64,000 nt of DNA, from positions 248,001-312,000 of the forward strand of contig CBDCIS010000004.1 in the NCBI GenBank assembly GCA_965217565.1, in the 5' to 3' direction. The notes under the pieces are model-generated. The model searched no databases, was not told the DNA's origin, and saw nothing but the letters and a program-made list of their open reading frames with translations. The translations under genes and the position numbers were made by a program. This document shows, piece by piece, positions 19,055 through 27,725 of this stretch. This stretch comes from CBDCIS01 sp965217565. GTDB lineage: Bacteria; Chloroflexota; Dehalococcoidia; Lucifugimonadales; CATOSD01. How positions within the stretch are numbered: the first letter of the stretch is position 1; the number at the start of each line of letters is the position of its first letter.

Positions 19055-20641
19055 GTCTGTCTCAAAAGTCGAGCGGGGGGATATGGCTCGGGGTATACTT
19101 GGGAAGCGACAGCCCATCTCTGGAGGTGATAGAGATGCCACTGCGTCCGATGGGTCGAGAGCAGATGTGGATGTTGCCGCCGACCCTGGATGAGATGATC
19201 CCGGAGGACCATCCTGCGCGGTTCGTGGCCGAGTTCGTCGATGGGCTGAACCGAGACGACTGGGCGGAGCTCGGCGTCGATATCGAGGGATGTTGGATGG
19301 GAGCCCCGGCGTACCATCCCAGGGCGCTGTTGGGCGTGTGGCTGTATGGATTCATGACAGGCGTTCGGTCGTGCCGCAAGCTGGAGGCGGCCTGCGGAGA
19401 CCAGATATCGTACCTGTGGCTGACCGGATGGCAGCGTCCAGACCACAACACCTTGTGGAGGTTCTACAAGAGCCACCGCCAGTCGATGCGCAAGTTGCTG
19501 AAGCGCACAGTGCAAACGGCGGTCAGGATGGACCTTGTGGAGTTGGCGTTGCAGGCTGTGGATGGTACGAAGGTGGGAGCGAATGCGAGCGGAGACAGGA
19601 CGCTCGATGCGGAAGGACTGCAGCGTCTGTTGAGACGTCTGGAGGATGCGGTGAGGGATCTGGAAGCTCAGAGCGAGGCGGGAGAGGACGCTGCGCCCGT
19701 CCATCTGCCTCAGGAGTTGGCCGAGAAGACGGCGCTGAGAGAGCAGGTGCGCCGAGCTATGGAGGAGCTTTCGGAGCGTGGAGACATCAATCACATCAAC
19801 CTCACCGATACGGACGCACGTCTGATGAGGACTCGCCAGGGGATAACGCCCTGCTACAACGCACAGGCGATGGTCTCGCCGACGCAGACCGAGGCAGGGA
19901 AGAGAGGCATGTTGATCACTGCGGTGGAGGTTACCGATGACCCCGACGACCATTCTCAACTGGCCCCAATGCTTCAGAAGGCAGAGGAGACGACGGGTGT
20001 CAGGTCTGAGATGACGTTGGCAGACGCAGGTTATCACTCAGGGAGCAATCTGGAGGAGTGCGCGCTCAGAGACCAGCAGGTTGTGATGCCCGAGGCACAG
20101 CGTCGGGCGCTGGGCCACCCGTATCACAAGGACCGATTCACCTATGACGAGGAGACCGACAGCTACATCTGTCCAAAAGGACAGTGGCTGCGCTTCACCC
20201 GTATGAAGCGCAGACGTGGGATAGCGGTGAGGCTCTACCGGGCCTCCGGCGCTGTCTGCCGAGCGTGTCCGGTCTTTGGGGTGTGTACGAGGGATGGCCG
20301 AAATGGGCGAGCGCTTGAGATAGGGCCGCACGACACAGCGCTGCGTCGTCATCGGCGCTGGATGCGCACCGACGAAGCCAGACAGTCCTACGATCGCAGG
20401 AAGGGTCTGGTCGAGCCGGTCTTTGGGATCATCAAAGAGCAGCAGGCGGCGCGTAGAGTCCTGCTGCGTGGCATAGACAACGTGGCCGCTGAGTGGGGCC
20501 TGTTGGCCACGGCCTTCAATCTGCGCACCCTGTGGCGCGGGTGGCGTGGCCGGGCAACCCGCATATGGCGCCGCAATCTCAGCCCATCGTTTGCGCACAG
20601 GTCCATCATCGGCGCATCCGGCGCTCTGCCCTGAGACACCC
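19055..20641 (+). mobile_element. IS1182-family insertion sequence
   Basis: The element carries one intact transposase gene. The ends share an imperfect inverted repeat: TGTCTCA at 19058-19064 and its complement TGAGACA at 20632-20638, each followed inward by a GAGCG block. Exact ends and target duplication could not be fixed by eye. Confidence 0.75.
19135..20634 (+). CDS. IS1182-family DDE transposase
   Basis: A 499-residue transposase. The N-terminal DUF772-like region (PEDHPARFVAEFVD, YHPRALLGVWLYGF) and DDE core elements (AVDGTKVGANAS, LADAGYHSG, RKGLVEPVFGIIKEQQ) identify IS1182. A Cys-rich insert (CRACPVFGVC) before the last catalytic motif is usual for the group. ATG 19135 is chosen because GGAGGTGAT lies 8 bases upstream, although the frame is open further upstream. 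No internal stop, so it is potentially active. Confidence 0.9.
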   Translation: MPLRPMGREQMWMLPPTLDEMIPEDHPARFVAEFVDGLNRDDWAELGVDIEGCWMGAPAYHPRALLGVWLYGFMTGVRSCRKLEAACGDQISYLWLTGWQRPDHNTLWRFYKSHRQSMRKLLKRTVQTAVRMDLVELALQAVDGTKVGANASGDRTLDAEGLQRLLRRLEDAVRDLEAQSEAGEDAAPVHLPQELAEKTALREQVRRAMEELSERGDINHINLTDTDARLMRTRQGITPCYNAQAMVSPTQTEAGKRGMLITAVEVTDDPDDHSQLAPMLQKAEETTGVRSEMTLADAGYHSGSNLEECALRDQQVVMPEAQRRALGHPYHKDRFTYDEETDSYICPKGQWLRFTRMKRRRGIAVRLYRASGAVCRACPVFGVCTRDGRNGRALEIGPHDTALRRHRRWMRTDEARQSYDRRKGLVEPVFGIIKEQQAARRVLLRGIDNVAAEWGLLATAFNLRTLWRGWRGRATRIWRRNLSPSFAHRSIIGASGALP

Positions 20642-20715
20642 GGACCGATCATTGCACAAATGCGACCGGAGTCGGCGCTTCACTCTTATCACCACAACCC
20701 TCTTGTGAGACATGC

Positions 20716-20805
20716 TCCTTGTGGTTGCCCGCGTCGGTCATCATACCCAGGGCACCCACGATGGACGCCCTTACGAATGGGGCATCTACTAGATTGATAC
20801 AGGTT
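20716..20805. repeat. 90-base dispersed repeat, copy A
   Basis: Shares the core GCGTCGGTCATCATACCCAG and flanking sequence with 43024-43113 at roughly 85% identity by eye. Both copies lie just right of an insertion sequence and upstream of a plus-strand gene. Confidence 0.7.
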
Positions 20806-20822
20806 CCCGCAACGAGCAGCGA

Positions 20823-20851
20823 TAGACAAGCCAATAGGGCGGTAGTACAAT
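20823..20851 (+). promoter_or_regulatory. Predicted promoter for the MFS gene
   Basis: TAGACA (20823-20828) and TACAAT (20846-20851) with 17-base spacing, about 60 bases before the start of the transporter gene. Confidence 0.45.
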
Positions 20852-20911
20852 CGCTTCGCAGATTACACAGAACGCTTTGCAAGTAACCCTACCAGAGCGT
20901 GTGGAGATCGC

Positions 20912-22267
20912 TTGTTGCTAGGTCCTGCCCGCTCGAAGAGCAAGTCAGACGGCTCTGTATTCTACGGCTGGTGGATAGTCGCCGCGGGCTGTATTAGCCA
21001 GGCCTACACCTCGGGAGCCTTTTGGCAGGGCTTCGGCGCATTCTTCGACCCCATCGTTGCCCAGTTTGGCTGGAGCCGCGCCATCACCTCGGTGTCGCAG
21101 TCCCTTCAACGCACCGAATCGGGCATGATAGCCCCCTTTGTTGGTTTCTTCATAGACAGGTTTGGGCCGCGAAACGTCATGCTGGGCGGCGTTTTCGTAA
21201 CTGGCATCGGCTTCATCTTTCTCAGCCGCATCGACTCACTGTGGCAATTCTACCTCGCGTTTATGCTCATCACTGTGGGCCTTTCCTTCGGCTCCTTCAT
21301 GGTCGTTACAACCGCCGTCGCCAACTGGTTCGTCGTAAGAAGAAGCCGCGCGCTCGCCATCATGTCGGCCGGCTCGGGCATAGGCGGGCTGCTGGTGCCG
21401 GCCGTCGTCTGGATCATCGCGGCAACCGACTGGCGAACGGGACTGTTCGTAATCGGCATCGGCTACTGGGTGACAGGAATACCAGTGGCGATGGTCATGC
21501 GAAGCCGGCCGGAGGACTACGGCTACCTACCCGACGGCGCGGCGACAAGTCAGGAAGGCTCCGAGGAAACGCCATCCGAAAGCGCGCCTGCGAAGGAGGC
21601 CGAGGTCGCCTTCACCGCGCGGGAGGCGCTGATGACCAGGGCCTTCTGGCAGATGATTCTGGCGATGGGGTCCGGGCAGCTAATCATGTCCGCGTCAATC
21701 CACCAGATACCGGCTCTGAGCAGCTTTGGAATCAGCAGGGGCGCAGCGGGCATGGTCATCATGGGCGTCTCTCTCATCAGCATGTCGGGAAGGATTACGT
21801 GCGGCTTCCTCGGCGACGTGATCGACAAGCGCATCGTGCTCGCCTTCTCGTTCGCCTGCCAGTTTCTGGGGACACTCATGTTCGCCTACACCGGCAACTT
21901 ATGGCACCTGCTGGGCTTCATGCTCTTCTGGGGCATCGGCATGGGCGCGTCGATTCCAGTGCGATTCGCGCTGCTTGCCGACTACTTTGGACGCCGACAT
22001 TTCGGCTCGATTCTCGGCGTGATGATGACGACGAGCGCCGTCTTCGGCATCGTCAGCCCGGTGTTCGTCGGGTGGATGTACGACTTGAATGGCAACTACC
22101 GCGACCCGTTCCTGATTCTCTCCGGAACCGTGTTGATCAGCATTCCGCTTATCCTGACGTTGAAGCCGCCCGTAAAGCGCGACCCGCGAGGGTCCAAGGC
22201 CGTTCCGCAGGTTGCGGAAACGCACGCCGCGGGCATAGAATACCCTCACAAAGAGCCACGCCGCTAG
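20912..22267 (+). CDS. MFS transporter, OFA/monocarboxylate-type
   Basis: A 451-residue major facilitator with about twelve hydrophobic helices. The opening FYGWWIVAAGCISQAYTSGAF and the GFFIDRFGPRNVML loop between helices 2 and 3 are typical of the oxalate:formate/monocarboxylate carrier branch. A charged central loop (about residues 205-235, EGSEETPSESAPAKEAE) separates the two halves. TTG start at 20912, with a GTGGAG site. A hydroxyacid dehydrogenase gene begins 10 bases after the stop, suggesting uptake of a 2-hydroxy or dicarboxylic acid, but the substrate is not proven. Confidence 0.85.
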   Translation: MLLGPARSKSKSDGSVFYGWWIVAAGCISQAYTSGAFWQGFGAFFDPIVAQFGWSRAITSVSQSLQRTESGMIAPFVGFFIDRFGPRNVMLGGVFVTGIGFIFLSRIDSLWQFYLAFMLITVGLSFGSFMVVTTAVANWFVVRRSRALAIMSAGSGIGGLLVPAVVWIIAATDWRTGLFVIGIGYWVTGIPVAMVMRSRPEDYGYLPDGAATSQEGSEETPSESAPAKEAEVAFTAREALMTRAFWQMILAMGSGQLIMSASIHQIPALSSFGISRGAAGMVIMGVSLISMSGRITCGFLGDVIDKRIVLAFSFACQFLGTLMFAYTGNLWHLLGFMLFWGIGMGASIPVRFALLADYFGRRHFGSILGVMMTTSAVFGIVSPVFVGWMYDLNGNYRDPFLILSGTVLISIPLILTLKPPVKRDPRGSKAVPQVAETHAAGIEYPHKEPRR

Positions 22268-22277
22268 GAGGTCTCAC

Positions 22278-23384
22278 TTGCTGGAGCGATTCAAGGTCAA
22301 AGAAGACGACGCAATCAAGGTGCGGGAAACCCCTCTAAGGGACACAGTAACCGAGATTTTCAAGAAGATGGGCGTGCCCGAAGCCGACTCCTCGCTGGCG
22401 TGCGACGTGCTCGTCACCTCAGACCTGCGCGGCGTGGACAGCCACGGCGTCTCGAACATGCTGCGTTCCTACGTGCAGGGCTACAACGAAGGGGGACTCA
22501 ACCCGCGTCCCAATTGGCGCGTGCTGCGAGAATCGCCCGCGACCGCCAACATCGACTCCGACGCCGGGCTGGGAATCATCGTAGTCCCGAAGGCCATGGA
22601 AATCGCCATAGAGAAGGCCCGCAAGGTCGGCGTGGGGATGGTAACGATAAGAAACGCCCGCCACCTCGGAATGGCGTCCTACCACGCGATGATGGCCCTC
22701 GAACACGACATGATAGGAACCTGCATGACCTCCTGCCCGCCCGGTGTGCTGCCCACGTTCGGAGCGGAGCCCAGGCTGGGCACGAACCCCATCGCGCTGG
22801 CCGCGCCCGCGGACAAGGAGCCTCCCTTCGTGTTCGACGCCGCTACCAGCACGGTGGCCGGCAACAAACTGGGACTCGCCCGGAGACTGGGCACAGACCT
22901 GCTGCCTGGATGGGTCGCGGACGAAGACGGCGCGCCCATCATGGACGAGGTCGCCGCCCCGGTGCCCGGTTACCAGGGCAGAGCATCCTCCTTCCTTCTA
23001 CCGCTGGGAAGCACCAGGGAACTGGGTTCGCACAAGGGCTACGGGTTGTCCTGCATCGTGGATATACTCGGAGGAATCCTCTCCGGCGGCGGTTACGGAG
23101 TGAACCCCGGACGGCCCAACTTCGGGCACTACGTGGCGGCGTACAGCATCGAGGCGTTCATGGACACGGGTGAATTCAAGCGCACGATGGACGAGTGGAT
23201 TCAGATGCTCAAATCGACCACGCCCGCCAAGGGCCACGACAGGGTGCTGTATCCGGGCCAACCGGAAGCGGAGGCCACCGAGGACCGCAAGGCCAACGGA
23301 ATTCCCTTCCACCCAGAGGTCATAGACTGGTTCCGAGACATCTGCGGCGAACTCTCAATCCCATACATCCTAACAGACAGTTAG
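22278..23384 (+). CDS. Ldh-family NAD(P)-dependent 2-hydroxyacid (malate/L-lactate-type) dehydrogenase
   Basis: A 368-residue member of the malate/L-lactate/sulfolactate/ureidoglycolate dehydrogenase family (PF02615), unrelated to classical Rossmann LDH. Signatures are VDSHGVSNMLRSYV near residue 55, VTIRNARHLGMASYHAM near 118, GTNPIALAAP near 169 and GSHKGYGLSCIVDILGG near 252. TTG start with a strong TAGGAGG site 9 bases upstream. It is cotranscribed with the MFS gene, which fits oxidation of an imported hydroxyacid. Confidence 0.88.
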   Translation: MLERFKVKEDDAIKVRETPLRDTVTEIFKKMGVPEADSSLACDVLVTSDLRGVDSHGVSNMLRSYVQGYNEGGLNPRPNWRVLRESPATANIDSDAGLGIIVVPKAMEIAIEKARKVGVGMVTIRNARHLGMASYHAMMALEHDMIGTCMTSCPPGVLPTFGAEPRLGTNPIALAAPADKEPPFVFDAATSTVAGNKLGLARRLGTDLLPGWVADEDGAPIMDEVAAPVPGYQGRASSFLLPLGSTRELGSHKGYGLSCIVDILGGILSGGGYGVNPGRPNFGHYVAAYSIEAFMDTGEFKRTMDEWIQMLKSTTPAKGHDRVLYPGQPEAEATEDRKANGIPFHPEVIDWFRDICGELSIPYILTDS

Positions 23385-23428
23385 GGGCGGCTTCGAGAGT
23401 CCCCTACTTGGCCCTCTTTGTGCGTTGC

Positions 23429-23824
23429 CTAAGCTGAGGTACCCGCCCTAACTGTCTCACAGCCTGCCATCGGCTCCGGCCGCTCGTGCTTTGGCTGATA
23501 CACGCCCAGCTTGCCGCCGCCCGGCAGCGTGACTTGCGTTAGCAAGCCCCAGCCGTCATCCTGGATCGGGGCCATCGTGATGCCGCGCTGGGTCATCTCC
23601 GCGATGAACGCCTCCACGTCGTCACACATCAGGTAGAACTCGTGGTAGCCGTTTACCCTGGGCGGAGGGCCGTCGGGGTGCATCGCCGCCTCCGATGGCA
23701 GCAGACCAAATATCAGGTGTCCTCCACCCGAATCAGCCCAGCTTAGCCCCAGCACGTCTCGCAGGAAGGCCCGATCCGCATCGGCGTCCTCCGTGTAGAT
23801 TACCGTATGCCCGCCTATTATCAT
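23429..23824 (-). CDS. VOC (glyoxalase/bleomycin resistance) family protein
   Basis: About 131 residues forming one vicinal-oxygen-chelate domain: the beta-alpha-beta opening MIIGGHTVIYTEDADADRAF, then GLSWADSGGGHLIFGL, and ending TLPGGGKLGVYQPKH. Reaction unknown. ATG 23824 has AAGAGGGC upstream. An alternative GTG at 23845 overlaps the stop of the upstream peptidase gene (GTGA), so coupling is also possible. It belongs to an operon with the peptidase. Confidence 0.75.
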   Translation of the reverse strand: MIIGGHTVIYTEDADADRAFLRDVLGLSWADSGGGHLIFGLLPSEAAMHPDGPPPRVNGYHEFYLMCDDVEAFIAEMTQRGITMAPIQDDGWGLLTQVTLPGGGKLGVYQPKHERPEPMAGCETVRAGTSA

Positions 23825-23841
23825 GGAGCCTGCCCTCTTCT

Positions 23842-25659
23842 TCACAGGTAACGGTCGAAGAACTCGGCAATCGCGGAGTTGCCCACTATCCTGTTGTTGC
23901 GCTTGATGAAGCCGTGCCCCTCGTCCTCGAAGCGAACGTACTCCACCACCTTCCCCTGGTTTCGCAGGGCTTCCACTATCTGCTCCGTCTCGCTTATGGG
24001 AACCCTGGGGTCGGTCGCGCCGTGCAAGACCAGCAGGGGAGCGGTGATGCGGTCAACGTAGTGGATAGGGGAGATCTCGCGGAGAAAGTCGCCGTCGTCC
24101 TCGAGGTTGCCGTACTCCGACTCTCGCAGCTTGCGGCGGTAGGAGCTCGTGTTCTCGAGGAACGTCTCGAAGTTGGCGATGCCGTACAACTCGACGGCAG
24201 CCGCCCACAGGTCGGGGTACGTGGTGATTGCCGCCAGCACCATGAAGCCGCCGTAGCTGCCGCCCATGACAGCGACGCGATTGGAGTCGGCCCAGCCCGA
24301 ATCCACCAGCCACTGCCAGGCGTGCTTGAGGTCGTGCACCGAGTCCATGCGCTTGCGAACGTCGTCCAGGTGGATGTACTCGCGCCCGTATCCCGAACTG
24401 CCGCGCACGTTGGGCGCGAGCACGCAGTAGCCGCGTCCTACGAAGTACTGGTACACGGTGTTGAAGGAGGGGCGCTCCTGTCCCTCCGGCCCGCCGTGAA
24501 CGTGCATTATCACCGGGTTGGAACCGTCAGCCATGGCTCCCTCGGACGCGTACAGGAACGCGGGGACCTTGCGCCCGTCGAATGTGGGAAACTCCACCAG
24601 TTGCGGCTCGACAAAGCTGTTTTTCGGAATGCCGCCCGTGTCGCTGTGTGTAAGCGGACGCAGCGAACTGTTTTCGACGTCGTACAGCCAGATGTTGGGG
24701 TTGTTCGCCGCGCCGTTCAGCGTGAAGGCCACCACCGCGCTGTCCGGCGACCACGCGGACGACGCAGGCCCTCGCGGGTTCTGCAGCGTGCCCCGGGGCA
24801 GTCCTTCGACCGCCGTGTCCGTCTGCTCGTCCAGGTCGCGGACGAACGCGCGCGAGTAGCCCGCCTCGTTCGCTATGTACGCCAGCATCCGGCCGTCCGG
24901 CGAAAGCGACGCCGCCTCGACGTCCCAGGGCGGCTCGGCGAGCAGCGCCAACTCTCCGCTGGCCGCGTCCATCCAAGCCAACGCTTGGAACTCCCGCTCC
25001 CTGTTCGTGGTCATGTACAGCCCCTTGCCCTGCGCGTCCCACAGAACCGAGCCGTAGGTGGCGAGGCCGTTCTCCGCGGTCAGCGCGCGCGTCTCACCCG
25101 ATTGCAGGTCGAGCAGGGTCAGGTCGTTGTATCTCGACGTGTTGTCACGGCTGATTACCAGGCTCTCGCCGTCCGGAGACCACGCGGCCACGCTGTTGGA
25201 ACCGTCTCTCTGGAACACCATCCGCGCCCGCCCACCGGGAACGTCCTGGACGTAGATGTCGAAGTGCGCGCGGTGGCGTTCGTTACTCGCGTAGGCGATA
25301 GAGCCGCCGTCGGGCGACCAGCCTCCAAAGATGTGCATCACCTCCGGCAAGTCGGTCAAGGCCGTCCCGCCGCCGCCCGATGCCATGTCTATGGTGTAAA
25401 GCTGGTGACGCTCGCTCCCTCCTTCGTCCATGGCGAAGAGCAGGTTATCGCCCTTGGGCGACCACGCCACCAGGCTCACGCGCTCGTCGAAGAACGTAAG
25501 CTGCCGCGGCCATCCGCCCTCCGCATCGACCACCCACACCTGGGGCACGCCGGTGACGTCCATCAGGAAGGCTACGCGCTTGCCCGACGGGTCGAACGAG
25601 GGCGCGTAGGCGCTCCGCACGTTCAGGTACTGCTCGAAAGAGGCTAGTCGTTCCGCCAT
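23842..25659 (-). CDS. S9 family prolyl oligopeptidase/acylaminoacyl-peptidase
   Basis: A 605-residue serine peptidase. An N-terminal seven-bladed TolB-like propeller (repeats such as AWSPDGESLV and SWSPDG-type blades, residues about 20-350) precedes an alpha/beta hydrolase domain. The catalytic triad is visible: S468 in GGSYGGF, D550 in HGATDPRVP and H582 in DEGHGF. AAAGGAGG precedes the start ATG. No signal peptide, so it acts in the cytoplasm on short peptides. Confidence 0.92.
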   Translation of the reverse strand: MAERLASFEQYLNVRSAYAPSFDPSGKRVAFLMDVTGVPQVWVVDAEGGWPRQLTFFDERVSLVAWSPKGDNLLFAMDEGGSERHQLYTIDMASGGGGTALTDLPEVMHIFGGWSPDGGSIAYASNERHRAHFDIYVQDVPGGRARMVFQRDGSNSVAAWSPDGESLVISRDNTSRYNDLTLLDLQSGETRALTAENGLATYGSVLWDAQGKGLYMTTNREREFQALAWMDAASGELALLAEPPWDVEAASLSPDGRMLAYIANEAGYSRAFVRDLDEQTDTAVEGLPRGTLQNPRGPASSAWSPDSAVVAFTLNGAANNPNIWLYDVENSSLRPLTHSDTGGIPKNSFVEPQLVEFPTFDGRKVPAFLYASEGAMADGSNPVIMHVHGGPEGQERPSFNTVYQYFVGRGYCVLAPNVRGSSGYGREYIHLDDVRKRMDSVHDLKHAWQWLVDSGWADSNRVAVMGGSYGGFMVLAAITTYPDLWAAAVELYGIANFETFLENTSSYRRKLRESEYGNLEDDGDFLREISPIHYVDRITAPLLVLHGATDPRVPISETEQIVEALRNQGKVVEYVRFEDEGHGFIKRNNRIVGNSAIAEFFDRYL

Positions 25660-25682
25660 GCTTCCTCCTTTACCTACCTAAC

Positions 25683-27287
25683 CTACCCAAACGGCGAGGG
25701 CATCATCCCAACCGGCGCCTCGATCAGCGTCGGCGCGTCGTTGGCGGCCAGCGTCTCCCGCAGCGCCCTCTCCAGCTCCTCAGGCCCTTGCGCTCGGATG
25801 CCTCTCGCCCCATACGCTTCCGCCAGCTTCACGAAGTCCGGGTTATGCAGCTCCGCGCCGATGGAGCGGCCGTCGAAGCGGTTCACCTGGTCGCGCAGCA
25901 CGTTGCCGTAGGCGTTGTCGTTGAAGACCACCACCACCGCGTTAATCCCGTGCTGCACCGCGGTGGCGAGCTCCTGCGAGTTGAACAGGAAGCCCCCGTC
26001 GCCCGACACGGCGACTACGGCCCTGTCGGGGTTGGCAACCTTCGCGCCAAGCGCGGTCGGGAACGCGAAACCGAGATTGCCATAGTATGAAGACGTAATG
26101 TAGGTTCCCGGCTCATACACCGGAAAGAACACCCTGCTGTAGTAGCCTATCTGCGTCATGCCGGCGACGAACACGCCGTCATCCGGCATCGCCTCGCGTA
26201 TGGCCTGGACGTAGGACGCCTGGGGCTGCATCTCGCTCAGCGAACGGAATCGCTCGTCCTTGATCGCCTCCATCTCCTCTTTCCGGCTTGGCCGCGCCGG
26301 AACCCTGGCGGATACGATGCGGTAGAGCTCTTCGAGCGTGAGCCGCGCGTCGCCCACGATACCGAGCGTGTTTTCGTAGTTACGGCCTATCTCCTCTTCG
26401 TCGATGTCGATTTGGACGACCTTCTGCCCGTTGAGCGACTGCGGCGTCGCCAGCCTCGTGCCCACCGCGATTACTAGGTCTGACTCCGCCATCCTGGACT
26501 GGAAGGGGTCGTTGCGTATCTGGAGTCCGCCGAGCGAGAGGTGATGGCGGTCGGAGAGGATGCCCTTGCCCTCGCTGGTGGTAATGACAGGAGCCTGCAA
26601 GTGCTCTGCCAGCCGCCGGAGGACGTCGGTCGCGCCGGAAGACACCGCGCCACCGCCGACCCAAAAGAGTGGACTTGACGCGCCCGCGATGGCGTCGGCT
26701 CCCCGTTGGATGCTCTCCTGGCTGGCCATCGGCCGCTGGTAGCTCACCGGCTCGATTATCTCCACGTTGGCCTGCTCTTCCAAAGTCTCCGGCGGTATCT
26801 CGATCTCCACCGGGCGCGGACGGCCCGACTTTAGCTGGTAGAACGCCTCGTGAACCGCGCCGGGAATGTCCTTCGCGTCGAGGATGCGCTGTGACCACTT
26901 CGTGACGGGCCGAATGGTGTCCATCTGATCGTTTATCTCGTGCAGCACGCCGCGGTCCACGCCGATGAGCTCCTTCTGCACCTGGCCCGCGACGACCAGT
27001 ATGGGCGACGACGCGGAGTACGCCGTGCCGATGCCCGCCGATGCGTTCTGCAGCCCGGGACCGGGCACGACCAACGCGGTCCCGATGCCGCCGCCCGCGC
27101 GGGCGTAGCCGTCTGCCATGTATGTCGTCGCCTGCTCGTGGCGGGTAGTGATGAAGCGGATGCCGGGCACGTCGTAAAGCCCGTCCATCGCATGGTAGAG
27201 TTGCACGCCGGGAAGGCCAAATATCACCCTGACGCCCTCCGCGTAAAGCGACTTGGCCAGCGCCTGTCCCCCGGTCAACTTGGGCAT
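25683..27287 (-). CDS. Thiamine-diphosphate-dependent enzyme, acetolactate synthase-like
   Basis: A 534-residue TPP enzyme with three domains. The catalytic Glu of the N-terminal Pyr domain is in TTRHEQATTYMADGYAR, and the TPP/Mg motif is GDGGFLFNSQEL followed by VVFNDNAYGN. Similar to acetolactate synthase large subunit (IlvB), oxalyl-CoA decarboxylase and related lyases. No regulatory small subunit gene is nearby, so a biosynthetic ilvB role is unlikely. It lies 23 bases upstream of the S9 peptidase gene on the same strand. Confidence 0.85.
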   Translation of the reverse strand: MPKLTGGQALAKSLYAEGVRVIFGLPGVQLYHAMDGLYDVPGIRFITTRHEQATTYMADGYARAGGGIGTALVVPGPGLQNASAGIGTAYSASSPILVVAGQVQKELIGVDRGVLHEINDQMDTIRPVTKWSQRILDAKDIPGAVHEAFYQLKSGRPRPVEIEIPPETLEEQANVEIIEPVSYQRPMASQESIQRGADAIAGASSPLFWVGGGAVSSGATDVLRRLAEHLQAPVITTSEGKGILSDRHHLSLGGLQIRNDPFQSRMAESDLVIAVGTRLATPQSLNGQKVVQIDIDEEEIGRNYENTLGIVGDARLTLEELYRIVSARVPARPSRKEEMEAIKDERFRSLSEMQPQASYVQAIREAMPDDGVFVAGMTQIGYYSRVFFPVYEPGTYITSSYYGNLGFAFPTALGAKVANPDRAVVAVSGDGGFLFNSQELATAVQHGINAVVVVFNDNAYGNVLRDQVNRFDGRSIGAELHNPDFVKLAEAYGARGIRAQGPEELERALRETLAANDAPTLIEAPVGMMPSPFG

Positions 27288-27299
27288 GTGTTTCTGTTA

Positions 27300-27429
27300 C
27301 CTTTCTTTGTCTCTTGCGCCAAAGCGAGTGTGTTAGCCTGGGTTACCTTGCGCCGTCTATGTTGCAAAGCATGACCGTTGCAGAGAGGGGCTACAAGTCG
27401 CGACCGTTCAGGTCACGGGCCAGCTTCAT
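27300..27429 (-). pseudogene. Decayed hicA toxin gene
   Basis: ATG 27429-27427 overlaps the stop of the upstream HicB-type gene (ATGA). The reading starts MKLARDLNGRDL, which matches the HicA opening MKLPRDLSGxEL, but ends at TAG 27393-27391. Further on, another frame reads RRKVTQANTLALAQETKKGN, which resembles the later HicA segment (KVTRQTGSHIRLT and following). The toxin is therefore truncated and frameshifted. Confidence 0.6.
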
Positions 27430-27653
27430 AGTGCGAGGACTTCATCGCGGACAAAGTGAAGGCGAATCATTGCAGGCCGCTTCATCGTTTCGTCGAAATA
27501 GCACTCGACGGCCTCTCTGACATTACTGCGCAACTCCTCAACGGTCTCGCCCTGCGTGTGGATGGCGTATCCCAGCGCACTGGCTGAGTATCCGTCGTCA
27601 ACCTCGTCATCGCTGACCTCAAATATGATCTCAGAGATTCCGTTGGGCGACAC
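27426..27653 (-). CDS. HicB-type antitoxin (often labelled 2-oxoisovalerate dehydrogenase-like)
   Basis: A 75-residue protein with the degenerate RNase-H-like HicB fold: ISEIIFEVSDDEVDDGYSAS, then GYAIHTQGETVEELRSNVREAVECYF. Relatives of this type precede hicA in many genomes and are frequently misannotated as 2-oxoisovalerate dehydrogenase. Its stop overlaps the start of a ruined hicA, so the antitoxin survives without its toxin. Confidence 0.75.
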   Translation of the reverse strand: MSPNGISEIIFEVSDDEVDDGYSASALGYAIHTQGETVEELRSNVREAVECYFDETMKRPAMIRLHFVRDEVLAL

Positions 27654-27725
27654 GACACTCTCCTATTGCTAGACGACCACAGTCCAACATCTGGCGGTAA
27701 AAGGCCTTCGGCTAGTCCAATATCA

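Noticed and set aside
23695..25647. Long 650-codon open frame on the plus strand
   Set aside because: It is antisense to the S9 peptidase, which has a full catalytic triad. High GC codon bias makes such mirror frames common; no family features.
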